Assembly (NCBI RefSeq): GCF_011397635.1
Contig: NC_064767.1
Coordinates: 1,368,501-1,432,500 of the forward strand
Direction: 5' to 3'
Source of the DNA: Epinephelus fuscoguttatus
Lineage: Eukaryota; Chordata; Actinopteri; Perciformes; Serranidae
DNA: 64,000 nt
A program made the translations under genes and the position numbers. This document shows, piece after piece, positions 43,476 to 54,899 of this stretch. The notes below the pieces were generated by a model that was not told the DNA's origin, made no database searches, and was given only the letters and a program-made list of their open reading frames with translations. Positions within the stretch are counted from its first letter, which is position 1; each line of letters begins with the position of its first letter.

Positions 43476-46400
43476 CTGATGGAGAGAAGAAGACACAATA
43501 CAGCTGCAGTTATTCATCTATCATCACTCTGATGATGACATCAGAGATTTGAATGAGTGATGTCACAGTTTGAAGATCAAATGAAAAACACACTTACACT
43601 TCCTCAGACCTGGTCTCAACCATCGGACTCCAGCAGGCTCCACCCTGAAAGGAGGAGGGGGGTCAGAGCAGCACTTCCTCTTTCACCATGGAAACATGGA
43701 CATTACATCACTCTCATACACACAGCTTTGTTATTGTCTCCACATGGACTGACATGTTCATCACTTATTATTAATCAGCTGATATTGTTTTAGTTCAGTG
43801 TACCTGAGCAGGTGGTGTTTCAACAGTTTACTGTGGGTTCATCACCACCACACAACACTTGACCATTACAGTCAGCTGATCCATTGTCAATATACAAGTA
43901 TTGATTATTGGAGCTTTGAAACCACCTGTTTTACTCCTGATGAGTGACCTCCTTTGTTTGTGTCATAATGACTGTTGTCTGTCACAAGTAAAGGAGACAC
44001 AACCTCTGATGGAGGAGGTCGGGGTGGATGGTTGGATGGGTTAGGGTTGCTGTTCACATCCTGTCTCCTAGCAACAGTCAGCACCCCACATGTCTACATG
44101 TTCTCTGTGACTTTTCTGGTGTTCCCCTTTTTTTGCCCCTGTTTTTTTGTTTGACACATCTATATTGCCTACACCTTTCACACCCTCGGCTGTTTACATA
44201 TTTGTGCCAAACAGAATGCCAATCTCACTTGTATATAATTGAGATTGATTAGTTGTTTGTCAGACCCTGAAGAAGACTTTGGTCTGTCTTGTTGCCTTTG
44301 CTCAAATAAAAGTTATTTTATATATTTTTACCTGAAGATGGAGTGCCTCAGCTTTTTTTCCTTGGTTGTCTGCATTTTTTACAAACAGTAAGACTTTCTT
44401 GGTTTTTTGTTCAATATCAATTCACCTACTTCACTGAAGAGCACCTGCCAAGTCAGAGCCTTGTTTATCCAAACAGCGCTTCCTTCCTTCTTTCTTTTTC
44501 AACGTGGGACACAAACAGTTTGATGAGTCAGTGTTTATCAGCTGTGGTTGTTTGAGGTCAGCTTGGTGTGTCAGGGTCATATGAGCCAGGCTGACAGTGT
44601 GACAGAGACAACGTTTCCAGCTCTACCTCCTCTATCAGACTGAGGGCCGAATTCACAAAGAATGAACTGCGGCTGCTGACAGCACCTTGAATTGCACTTC
44701 ACTTGCACCTGCAGTTTGCCTTGTCTTAACGTCCTATTCACAAAGGATATTGTGCTAATGATACACCAGCGCAAACACGCCTACAAAGTTTGGCAGCTGA
44801 GTGCAGTTTGCCCCTGATTTGCCCCTGATTGCAATTAGCCACATGGCAAAGTATAAATACTGGCTTTGTGCCAAGAACACCGTGGCAGAACAATGGCAGC
44901 TAGGAAGAGAAAGATGAAATTTTCAGAACGCGAGCTTGAGGTCCTGACCGAGGAGGTGCGAACCCATTCCTCAAAACACCCTTAAATACCTTGTGTTAGC
45001 ACCAGCTTTCTGAAGACGTTATCTTTTTCACTCAACTGTGTGTGGCTATTAGTGCTGGCATTAGTTAATCTACTTTGCACGGAGCATTGGAACAAAAACA
45101 ATTTCCCCCCGGGGATTAATAAAGTATTCTGAATCTGAATCTGAATCTGAATCTAGACTTTGTTTGGCAAAGTACTGAATACTGTATACCCTCATGTAGT
45201 GATGTCTGCTGGTGAGTCAGTCTAACAGTGTCAGATGGGTTGAGGCTGTGGATTTGACCAAGTTTGACCACTTTATCACTATTCCCTCTCACTTGTAGCT
45301 GTTTTTTTGTTATCTTTTGAATTTAATATGAATTATGGAACCATTGTTCACGTTTGTTTCCCCCGTTTTGTAAAATAAATTATTGAATTGCGTGACAGAA
45401 GTATGTTTTGAGAACGACCGCAGACTGTCACCTGTTTAACGTATCAGTATCTTCGGACTGATTTAACAGACGATCGCTGCTGCTATGATCACTGGAAAAT
45501 CTGGGTGAGAGGCTTCCACAGAGGAGTGCCCAGTTTGCACCAGCTTTCTAAAGACGTTATTTACTTCAGTCAAACTGCATGTGGCTATTAGTGCTGGTGT
45601 TAGTGAATTAGAAGTTGTTTATCAATGAGGCTCATTTGCATAGAAAGGGGCAATTTTTGCGCCAAATATATGCATATTACCTTATTTAAATACATGCAAA
45701 TAACACTGGAGCACTGAGACGCAATCTGCTTGGCAGCGCAGTCAGTGGAGCATTTCACCCTCTGCGCATGCTTTGTGAATTAGACGGTATCTGTTTGCTC
45801 CATTTTTACCGGCTTAGCGGCCGCAAAAGCCATGCAATGCTTTTGTGAATTCGGGCTTGAGCGTCTGTGGCTGCAGCAGGCCTCTTCATACCTGAGAGTG
45901 TCCAGTCTCCAGTGTGGATCCTTCAGTCCAGCCGACAGCAGCTTCACCCCTGAGTCTCCTGGATGATTGTAGCTCAGGTCCAGCTCTCTCAGATGGGAGG
46001 GGTTGGAGCTCAGAGCTGAGGCCAGAGAAGCACAGCCTTTCTCTGTGATCAGACAGCCTGACACACTGCAAACACACAAAACAACACACATGTCACATAA
46101 TGTGAGGGTGGGTACCACAGTACTGCCATACTGTCGCCTACTGTGGGGTTACATCAACATTATTACTGACTTTGTTCTAGTCCCAACCAAACACCCACTA
46201 ATGTCCACCAACTATCTGACAACATTACTGATTCCTCTCTGATATTTCAAGTTCCAACAACAGAGAAAAAAAACAAGATAAAACATGTTGATGGAAAGAG
46301 ACTGAAACACAAAACACAACTGGTTTGAAATCATATCAGCAGAGACAATCCTGTGATGGTTATGAGTTTATCAACTAATGTAAATCAGGATTTAAGTGGC

Positions 46401-49400
46401 CATCAGTTGAACATGTTGATGAATCCTGACCTGAGAGTTTCCAGTGTACAGTGTGAACTCTTCAGTCCATCAGACAGAAGCTTCACTCCTGAATCCTTCA
46501 GGTGGTTGTTACTCAGGTCCAGGTGTCTCAGACTGGAGGACTGGGAGCTGAGAACTGAGGACAGAGCTTCACAGCTTCTCTCTGAGAGGTCACAGTCACT
46601 CAGCCTGAAGAGACGATATAATAAAGGAATAAAAAGACAGTAAGTTTTAAAGACAACAGAGCATTTAAGTTATGATATATGAATCCAACTGTCTCTGTAC
46701 TTACAGAGCTTTGTTGGAGGCTTTGACCACTGGCAGCAGCCTCAGAAGAGCCTCCTCTGAAGCAGAGTATTTCTTCAGGTCAAACACGTCCAGATCTTCT
46801 GATGACAGTAAGATGAAGACCAGAGCTGACCACTGAGCAGGAGACAGTTTATCTGTGGAGAGACGTCCTGAACTCAGGGACTGTTGGATCTCCTCCACTA
46901 GAGAACGATCATTCAGTTCATTCAGACAGTGGAACAGATTGATGCTTCTCTCTGCAGACAGATCCTGGTTGATCTTCTTCTTGATGTACTGGACTGTTTC
47001 CTGATTGGTCTGTGAGCTACTTCCTGTCTGTGTCAGCAGACCTTGAAGGTGTTTCTGATTGGTCTGCAGTGAGAGACCCAGGAGGAAGCGGAGGAACAAG
47101 TCCAGGTGTCCATTTGGACTCTGTAAGGCCTTGTCCACAGCACTCTGGTGGAGATACTTCAGATTCTGTTTGTTTCTGAGGACTTCAGACCTTTGGGATG
47201 TTGTTTGTTGTTCTTCCATCAGATTGACTCCAGAGATGATGAAGGTCAGATGGACATGAAGAGCAGCCAGAAACTCCTGAACACTCAGATGGACGAAGCA
47301 GAACACCTTGTCCTGGTACAGTCCTCTCTCCTCTTTAAAGATCTGTGTGAACACTCCTGAGTACACTGAGGCTGCTCTGATATCGATGCCACACTCTGTC
47401 AGGTCTGATTCATAGAAGATCAGGTTGCCTTTCTGCAGCTGATCAAAAGCCAGTTTTCCCAGAGACTCAATCATCTTCCTGCTCTCTGGACTCCAGTGAT
47501 GATCTGTCTCAGCTCCTCCATCATACTTGATGTTCTTCACTTTGGTCTGAACCACCAGGAAGTGGATGTACAGATCAGTCAGGGTCTTGGGCAGCTCTCC
47601 TTCCTTTCTGGTCTTCATCACATCCTCCAGAACTGTAGCAGTGATCCAGCAGAAGACTGGGATGTGGCACATGATGTGGAGGCTTCGTGATGTCTTGATG
47701 TGGGAGATGATTCTGCTGGCCTGCTCCTCATCTCTGAATCTCTTCCTGAAGTACTCCTCCTTCTGTGGGTCAGTGAACCTCTGACCTCTGTCACCATGTC
47801 AACACAGTCAGGAGGGATCTGATTGGCTGCTGCAGGTCGTGTGGTTATCCAGAGAGGAAGCAGTTTCCTGATGAGGTTTGTCAGCAGCACATCCACTGAG
47901 GTGGACTCTGTAACATCAGTCAGGATCTCATTGTTGTGGAAGTCCAGAGGAAGTCGACACTCATCCAGACCGTCAAAGATGAACACAACCTGGAACTCTT
48001 CAAACCTGCAGATTCCTGCTTCTTTGGTTTCAGTAAAGAAGTGATGAACAAGTTCCACCAAGCTGTACTTTTTCTCTTTCAGCACATTCAGCTCTCTGAA
48101 AGTGAATGGAAATGTGAACAGTATGTCCTGGTTGGCTTTGTCTTCAGCCCAGTCCAGAGTGAACTTCTGTGTTAAGACTGTTTTCCCAATGCCAGCCACT
48201 CCCTTTGTCATCACTGTTCTGATTGGTTCATCTCTTCCAGGTGAGGCTTTAAAGATGTCTTCTTGTCTGATGGTTGTTTCTGGTCTGTCTGGTTTCCTGG
48301 ATGCTGTTTCAATCTGTCTGACCTCATGTTCAACATTGACCTCTGCAGTCCCTCCCTCTGTGATGTAGAGCTCTGTGTAGATCTGATTCAGAAGGGTTGG
48401 GTTTCCTGCATTAGTGATCCCCTCAAACACACGCTGGAACTTCTTCTGCAGGTTAGATTTCAGTTTACGCTGACAGACTGCAGAACGACTTCCTGAATGA
48501 ACACAACAAAGAAGATCAGTAAGACAAAGAAAATATTTCAACATGTCATTTCCTCAAAGAATGAGTATATGAATATATTTTGGTCTGTCTCTTGAGACAT
48601 TAGTAAACGTCCCATTTATCCATCATGTTAAATCTTTATAGAAATCCTCTTACCGCTCTGCAGACAGTCAGCCAGCTCCTCCTGCTTCATTCTCCTCAGG
48701 AAGTTCAGTGTGATCTTCACAAATGCCTCTCTGCTGCTCCTCCTCTGCTCTTCATCCTCACCATCCAACACCTCCTCATCCTCCCTCTGACTCTCTAAGC
48801 ATTCTGGGTAATCTGAACTCAGAACCTTCTGGATCTTCTTCAGCTCGTTCTTCACAAAAGTGAGGATGTTCTCCTCCAGCAGCTGGAACAGAATATTATA
48901 TGAATGACACACTCAAACATCAGATCCATGTTGGACACACTGACAATCCACTGGTGTAAAAAGTGCAGCATGGAGATGATTGTGAACAGAATAGATGTCA
49001 AAGTAGTTGTTGTACATGTACAGACCATAAATATGGAGTCCAGGTGTGTTTGATGCTGCTGGGCAGACTGAGCACTGGGAACCTCTGAGCTCTCCTGGTC
49101 CACTCTGTGGAGGAATCATCAACAGTGAGCTCACATGATGTTTGCACCAGGAGACTGTAGAACTTATATCATTTACAAAAACACACACAGACCAGTTAGT
49201 TAAAGACGTGTTCTGTCATGATTGATCAGAATGAAAACCAGATGTAAACAACACTGTAAATGATGGACACCTGATTCTGTGTCTCATGACTGAGGATCAC
49301 AACAGTTAGTTCATCTGTTTCAATCAACAGTTTCATTCACTTACAGTGGGTCAGAAGAAGGACGTCCATCTTTGAAGGTAATCAGACCACCCATAGACCG

Positions 49401-52400
49401 ATCACTCTTCATGGACACACAGCTGGGTACAGGGGACTTTTCTCTCTGCTGCTGGAAACTGATAGAAACACTGACATTTACTGAACATACAAGATTCCTG
49501 CCTCAAAGGCTTTATTGGACAGTAAAATTCATTTTATTTGCCATTTAATCATGTCTTTGCGATAAGTCTTGTTTGTCATTGTCAAATGTCTATGAATCTG
49601 CCAATTATATTCTTGAATAACAGATTCACGTACAAATGTGCTAAGACTTAACACTGTTGACCTGCAACAGCACCTCAAACTAAGGTTTAGTTTGCGCTAA
49701 AAGAACATGTAAACATCAGAGAAGAGCATGGAGACCTTTGAAAACTTAACGTTATCTCTCACATGTTCAGTCTCTCTTTCAGACTCAGTGTAGATTAATT
49801 TGGATTGATGTTTGAGCACTGCTTGGGTGGAGACAGACAGTATTTCGTGATGGAAGTGAAGGGACCTGGTCCTTAATACTAAGAAGCCACAGTCAGACCC
49901 TACATTCCTCCTCTACCTCTGGACCTTTGTCCACCCTGTCCCTCAGAGGACCCTGTGGTCTCTCATTTCAGTCAAGACTCCTCTCTGTTCTGGTCCCACA
50001 GTGGTGGAATGAACTTCCTGCTGAAGTCAGGACAGCAGAGTCACTGAATATCTTCCACCTCAATCTGAAAACCATCTTTCACTCTACATCTTCACACACC
50101 TGACAAGTTCTTACAAACATCTCAATGCTGTTAAAATAAAAACCTTCATCACTTGAACTGTAGCTCTCTGACACATGTTCAGTTGTTTATTTTCTGATGA
50201 CATCGACCTGATGCTGTTCAGTTTGATTGAACCTGTTGTCAGTCACTGTGGACTGTAATGTCCTCTGTTCCTCACTGATTGCCTGTATTCATACAGACTG
50301 TGATGACTGTAGTTTGGACACATATCAGATCATAGAATCTCTTCATGTTTTATCCAGGAAGTGACTGATGACCTGACATGTAGTTTTAGTTTGACTCTAT
50401 GGTCCTTTTCACCCAACAGGACAAAATATCAGCAGCCTCCACTGCCCACTTTTCTTTATAGAGAACTTCAATATCAGCAGTAGGAGACCAGTTATACTGG
50501 GAAGCTGTCAGCTTCACTTGACATTTAATGTCAGCTTACTGTGCAGCAGAGAGTTTTTGTCTTTTAACATCGATGCCATGTTCATGTGACGGGTCAGACT
50601 TGGGGGACACACAGCTGGGGTCAGGGTCAGGTTCAGGTTCTGGTCCAGATGAGTCTGGTCTCTGATGGATCCTAGCACACAGAGAGGAAGACCAGCAGGG
50701 AGGGAAGATCAGTTTTTAGTCTTCAGCCTCAGCAGCTGCCGTAGAAACTATCAGCTATCAACAGGAAAAGGATCAACACAGCAACGTTTAACTAGAACTG
50801 AATTTACTTACAGTGGGTCAGAAGAAGGACGTCCATCTTTGAAGGTAATCAGACCACCCATAGACCGATCACTCTTCATGGACACACAGCTGGGTACAGG
50901 GGACTTTTCTCTCTGCTGCTGGAAACTGATAGAAACACTGACATTTAATAAACATACAGGATTTCTGTGGCTGATTTCAAAGGTTTAATTGGACAGTAAA
51001 ATTTATTTTATTTGCCATTTAATCATGTCTTTGCAGTAAGTCTTGTTTGTCATTGTCAAATATCAAGTCTGCCAATTATATTCTTGAATAACAGATTCAT
51101 GTACAAATGTGCAAATGTGCTAAGATGAATCACTGTTAACCTGCCACAGCACTTGACACCTAGGTTTGGTTTGGGCCACGGCACACCTGGGAGTAGGGTC
51201 AGTTTCTGTCAGTGATAAACCTTTGTCTTGGTCATTTGTTCGTGAGTCCTGCACTATTTTCCCTGACTGTGGTTGTGATCGGCAATCTGGGGCTTTGGCT
51301 TTAATCAGAGGGTGTTTCTGCAAAACCAAAGCCCAGTTACCACCAAAGGCTGAGAGGCTGATCACTCTTCATGGACACACAGCTGGGTACAGGGGACTTT
51401 TCTCTCTGCTGCTGGAAACTGATAGAAACACTGACATTTACTGAACATACAAGATTCCTGCCTCAAAGGCTTTATTGGACAGTAAAATTTATTTTATTTG
51501 CCATTTAATCATGTCTTTGCAGTAAGTCTTGTTTGTCATTGTCAAATGTCTATGAATCTGCCAATTATATTCTTGCGTAACAGATTCACGTACAAATGTG
51601 CTAAGACTTAACACTGTTGACCTGCCACAGCACTTCAAACTAAGGTTTAGTTTGCGCTAAAAGAACATGTAAACATCAGAGAGGAGCATGGAGACCTTTG
51701 AAAACTTAACGTTATCTCTCACACGTTCAGTCTCTCTTTCAAACTCAGTGTAGATTAATTTGGATTGATGTTTGAGCACTGCTTGGGTGGAGACAGACAG
51801 TATTTCGTGATGGAAGTGAAGGGACCTGGTCCTTAATACTAAGAAGCCACAGTCAGACCCTACATTCCTCCTCTACCTCTGGACCTTTGTCCACCCTGTC
51901 CCTCAGAGGACCCTGTGGTCTCTCATTTCAGTCAAGACTCCTCTCTGTTCTGGTCCCACAGTGGTGGAATGAACTTCCTGCTGAAGTCAGGACAGCAGAG
52001 TCACTGAACATCTTCCACCTCAATCTGAAAACCATCTTTCACTCTACATCTTCACACACCTGACAAGTTCTTACAAACATCTCAATGCTGTTAAAATAAA
52101 AACCTTCATCACTTGAACTGTAGCTCTCTGACACATGTTCAGTTGTTTATTTTCTGATGACATCGACCTGATGCTGTTCAGTTTGATTGAACCTGCTGTC
52201 AGTCACTGTGGACTGTAATGTCCTCTGTCCCTCACTGATTGCCTGTATTCATACAGACTGTGATGACTGTAGTTTGGACACATATCAGATCATAGAATCT
52301 CTTCATGTTTTATCCAGGAAGTGACTGATGACCTGACATGTAGTTTTAGTTTGACTCTATGGTCCTTTTCACCCAACAGGACAAAATATCAGCAGCCTCC

Positions 52401-54599
52401 ACTGCCCACTTTTCTTTATAGAGAACTTAAATATCAGCAGTAGGAGACCAGTTATACTGGGAAGCTGTCAGCTTCATTTGACATTTAATGTCAGCTTACT
52501 GTGCAGCAGAGAGTTTTTGTCTTTTAACATCGATGCCATGTTCATGTGACGGGTCAGACTTGGGGGACACACAGCTGGGGTCAGGGTCAGGTCCAGGTTC
52601 TGGTCCAGGTGAGTCTGGTCTCTGATGGATCCTAGCACACAGAGAGGAAGACCAGCAGGGAGGGAAGATCAGTTTTTAGTCTTCAGCCTCAGCAGCTGCT
52701 GGAGAAACTATCAGCTATCAACAGGAAAAGGATCAACACAGCAACGTTTAACTAGAACTGAATTTACTTACAGTGGGTCAGAAGAAGGACGTCCATCTTT
52801 GAAGGTAATCAGACCACCCATAGACCGATCACTCCTCATGGACACACAGCTGGGTACAGGGGACTTTTCTCTCTGCTGCTGGAAACTGATAGAAACACTG
52901 ACATTTACTGAACATACAAGATTCCTGCCTCAAAGGCTTTATTGGACAGTAAAATTCATTTTATTTGCCATTTAATCATGTCTTTGCGATAAGTCTTGTT
53001 TGTCATTGTCAAATGTCTATGAATCTGCCAATTATATTCTTGTGTAACAGATTCACGTACAAATGTGCTAAGACTTAACACTGTTGACCTGCCACAGCAC
53101 TTCAAACTAAGGTTTAGTTTGCGCTAAAAGAACATGTAAACATCAGAGAGGAGCATGGAGACCTTTGAAAACTTAACGTTATCTCTCACACGTTCAGTCT
53201 CTCTTTCAAACTCAGTGTAGATTAATTTGGATTGATGTTTGAGCACTGCTTGGGTGGAGACAGACAGTATTTCGTGATGGAAGTGAAGGGACCTGGTCCT
53301 TAATACTAAGAGGCCACAGTGAGACCCTACATTCCTCCTCTACCTCTGGACCTTTGTCCACCCTGTCCCTCAGAGGACCCTGTGGTCTCTCATTTCAGTC
53401 AAGACTCCTCTCTGTTCTGGTCCCACAGTGGTGGAATGAACTTCCTGCTGAAGTCAGGACAGCAGAGTCACTGAATATCTTCCACCTCAATCTGAAAACC
53501 ATCTTTCACTCTACATCTTCACACACCTGACAAGTTCTTACAAACATCTCAATGCTGTTAAAATAAAAACCTTCATCACTTGAACTGTAGCTCTCTGACA
53601 CATGTTCAGTTGTTTATTTTCTGATGACATCGACCTGATGCTGTTCAGTTTGATTGAACCTGTTGTCAGTCACTGTGGACTGTAATGTCCTCTGTTCCTC
53701 ACTGATTGCCTGTATTCATACAGACTGTGATGACTGTAGTTTGGACACATATCAGATCATAGAATCTCTTCATGTTTTATCCAGGAAGTGACTGATGACC
53801 TGACATGTAGTTTTAGTTTGACTCTATGGTCCTTTTCACCCAACAGGACAAAATATCAGCAGCCTCCACTGCCCACTTTTCTTTATGGAGAACTTCAATA
53901 TCAGCAGTAGGAGACCAGTTATACTGGGAAGCTGTCAGCTTCATTTGACATTTAATGTCAGCTTACTGTGCAGCAGAGACTTTTTGTCCTTTAAGATCGA
54001 TGCCATGTTCATGTGACGGGTCAGACTTGGGGGACACACAGCTGGGGTCAGGGTCAGGGTCAGGTTCAGGTTCAGGTCCAGGTGAGTCTGGTCTCTGATG
54101 GATCCTAGCACACAGAGAGGAAGAGCAGCAGGGAGGGAAATTCAGTTTTTAGTCTTCAGCCTCAGCAGCTGCTGGAGAAACTATCAGCTATCAACAGGAA
54201 AAGGATCAACACAGCAACGTTTAACTAGAACTGAATTTACTGAAGAAAATGTGTGTGAGTGCTGACAGCTGAAGATTATGGTTTAACAAGATGGAGTTAT
54301 GTGTCACATAAGGGGAACTCAACACTATATTTTCTGTCACAGCTGGGATTTGAACTGATAATGTTTAATCAGTGAGGTGCACACTGCACCAAGGAAGCTA
54401 ATGTCTGACACAGAGATACATGTATACTTGTCTTTATGCTGCAACAAATGATTAATTCATCGTCAGTGAATCTGCAGATGATATTCTCCAAAAACAGTTT
54501 GATGTACAAATGAAAAAAAAAGATATTCAGTTGATGAACATGTTGAAGGTGAAACAGGATCAAATGTGATGTCAAGTGTTGAGTGTGATACCTTTTCAT
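42913..54599 (-). CDS. NLR gene: linker repeats, FISNA, NACHT, LRR, B30.2; one frameshift
   Basis: This is a fish-type NLR, a cytosolic innate immune sensor family of the kind annotated as NLRP12-like or NLRC3-like. The coding exons are 54599-54592 (ATG AAA AG), linker exons 54104-53967, 52885-52772, 52631-52500, 50925-50812, 50671-50540 and 49458-49345, then 49104-49026, 48882-48654, 48492-46705, 46604-46431, 46065-45892, 43644-43598 and 43475-42913. All junctions follow GT-AG and all phases match. The summed length is 3806 nt, one base short of 1269 codons, which agrees with a single-base loss at 47777-47780 in the NACHT exon. Either the gene is a recent pseudogene or the assembly has an error. 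No PYD or CARD exon is seen. A 5' exon (54843-54788) precedes it. Which linker exons are used in the transcript is inferred. The gene lies next to the GPCR array but shares no sequence with it. Confidence 0.78.
43598..43644 (-). CDS. NLR short exon before B30.2
   Basis: A 47-nt exon coding [15 protein letters not shown], flanked by a CTTTCAG acceptor and a GTAAGT donor. Its phases (2 to 1) link LRR exon 2 to the B30.2 exon. This short conserved exon commonly joins LRR and B30.2 in fish NLRs. Confidence 0.8.
43800..44640. other. NLR intron without further exons
   Basis: Intronic sequence between LRR and B30.2 exons. The part 44250-44310, with CCTGAAGAAGACTTTGGTCT and AAATAAAAGTTATTTTATAT, looks like a retroelement tail. 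No exon is supported. Confidence 0.4.
44644..45857. mobile_element. Harbinger-like non-autonomous element
   Basis: Inverted ends (GGGCCGAATTCACAAAG on the left and its imperfect complement ending TTTGTGAATTCGGGCT on the right) are flanked by TGA on both sides (44641-44643, 45858-45860), a 3-bp duplication as in PIF/Harbinger. Inside, a truncated Myb-like protein start is read at 44893. A nested LINE-like tail (GGATTAATAAAGTATTCTG followed by GAATCT repeats, 45112-45154) and a 70-bp direct repeat (44999-45068 and 45538-45607) show internal rearrangement. The right end lies 34 bases from the donor of an NLR LRR exon. Confidence 0.7.
44893..44985 (+). pseudogene. truncated Myb-like Harbinger protein start
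   Basis: Thirty codons, beginning [18 protein letters not shown] and ending at TAA. The opening matches the Myb/SANT-like DNA-binding protein of Harbinger transposons. The rest of the domain is missing, so it is a remnant. Confidence 0.6.
45892..46065 (-). CDS. NLR LRR exon 2
   Basis: 174 nt in phase 2 to 2. It codes a two-repeat LRR module: [16 protein letters not shown], then LRELDLSYN and GVKLLSAGL, ending in DTLR. It is the ribonuclease-inhibitor-like type usual in NLRs. It is followed closely by a Harbinger-like insertion. Confidence 0.88.
46431..46604 (-). CDS. NLR LRR exon 1
   Basis: 174 nt in phase 2 to 2, coding [18 protein letters not shown], then LRHLDLSNN and GVKLLSDGL, ending in ETLR. 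Same module and length as LRR exon 2. Only two such exons are found; many fish NLRs have more. Confidence 0.88.
46705..48492 (-). CDS. NLR FISNA-NACHT exon with one-base frameshift
   Basis: This is the ATPase and regulatory core. FISNA lies at the start ([14 protein letters not shown], later [16 protein letters not shown]). NACHT follows with Walker A GVAGIGKT and Walker [21 protein letters not shown] sensor-like stretch comes next, then winged-helix and NACHT-associated regions ([26 protein letters not shown]). The exon is 1788 nt. With two bases at each end belonging to split codons, 1784 remain, which is not divisible by three. The shift is at 47777-47780 after TEVRG; the downstream frame then continues without a stop. 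A short stretch before WITTRP (NLIRKLLPL) looks shorter than in relatives by an in-frame loss. Confidence 0.88.
48654..48882 (-). CDS. NLR conserved helical exon before FISNA
   Basis: 229 nt, phase 0 to 1. It codes [18 protein letters not shown], an acidic [16 protein letters not shown] stretch, and [16 protein letters not shown]. This charged helical segment regularly precedes FISNA in fish NLRs. Acceptor TCTGTTCCAG and donor GTAAGAG are clear. Confidence 0.85.
49026..49104 (-). CDS. NLR short exon (Gln/Ser-rich)
   Basis: 79 nt coding [20 protein letters not shown], then LDSIFM, with acceptor TTCCTCCACAG. The donor is a weaker GTCTGT. It joins the last linker exon (phase 2) to the helical exon (phase 0). 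Confidence 0.78.
49345..54241 (-). repeat. tandem blocks carrying alternating NLR linker exons
   Basis: Near-identical blocks: 49345-50811, 50812 to about 51175 (cut short), about 51359-52771 (missing its start) and 52772-54241. Each full block holds a linker exon of type 1 (RIHQRPDS, then a Pro/Glu/Asp run and SCVSPKSD; 54104-53967 of 138 nt, 52631-52500 and 50671-50540 of 132 nt) and one of type 2 ([19 protein letters not shown] and [15 protein letters not shown]; 114 nt at 52885-52772, 50925-50812, 49458-49345). All are phase 2 to 2. A broken type 2 exon lies at about 51418-51359. Introns carry a LINE-like piece (around 49900, 51880 and 53340), and 51176-51358 is unique to one junction. 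Confidence 0.9.
52772..54104 (-). CDS. NLR linker exon pair nearest the start codon
   Basis: The type 1 exon (54104-53967) continues the start exon in frame as [15 protein letters not shown], followed by a PDPDP run longer by two codons than in the other copies, then SCVSPKSD. The type 2 exon (52885-52772) codes [20 protein letters not shown]-like sequence, except that the strand here has CTC-derived changes. Such Ser/Pro/Cys-containing linkers are typical of fish NLR N-termini; no enzymatic role is known. Confidence 0.7.
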
Positions 54600-54621
54600 G
54601 TTGGTGATAACCTGCAGCCTC
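54592..54621 (-). CDS. NLR start-codon exon
   Basis: A small exon after an ATCAG acceptor contains ATGAAAAG before a GTATCA donor. Joined in phase 2 to the type 1 linker exon it gives Met-Lys-Arg-Ile-His-Gln. RIHQ-PDSPG is the usual linker opening in relatives, so this start is plausible, although an upstream start in an unseen exon is possible. Confidence 0.5.
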
Positions 54622-54787
54622 CTGATGAAGACAGACAGACACACAGACAGACAGATTCATCATTAGACTTTAAAGTGTTTGTTGTCAGATAAACTTTGTG
54701 CTGTGGAGTCTGGATCAAAGACAGGAGGTGAACACATGAACCAACAGAGACACATTAGAGACTGGAATCAATCAAAGGTCCACTTAC

Positions 54788-54843
54788 TCAGTTTCTTCTC
54801 ATGGACTTCATCACTCTGCAGCTCTCTGCTGTCTGGACCAGGT
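54788..54843 (-). other. NLR 5' exon, probably untranslated
   Basis: A 56-base segment between TGTCCACAG and a strong GTAAGTGG donor. It contains ATGAAGTCCATGAGAAG but reaches a stop at the donor, so it would be a short upstream frame. A related exon lies at 61752-61815. Confidence 0.5.
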
Positions 54844-54899
54844 CTGTGGACACAAAGAGTTTTCTGTTGATCTGAGTGGGACCATGTGCTCCATCAGGA

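Noticed and set aside
47059-48496. Plus-strand frames opposite the NACHT exon
   Set aside because: Antisense shadows of a clearly recognisable minus-strand exon.
50665-52975. Two similar plus-strand frames of 107 and 116 codons
   Set aside because: They are antisense to duplicated NLR linker exons, and their similarity only reflects the block duplication.
54290-54425. tRNA-like B-box (GTTCAAATCC) on the minus strand
   Set aside because: The T stem and acceptor stem do not pair, so at most a decayed tRNA-derived SINE; not called as a tRNA.
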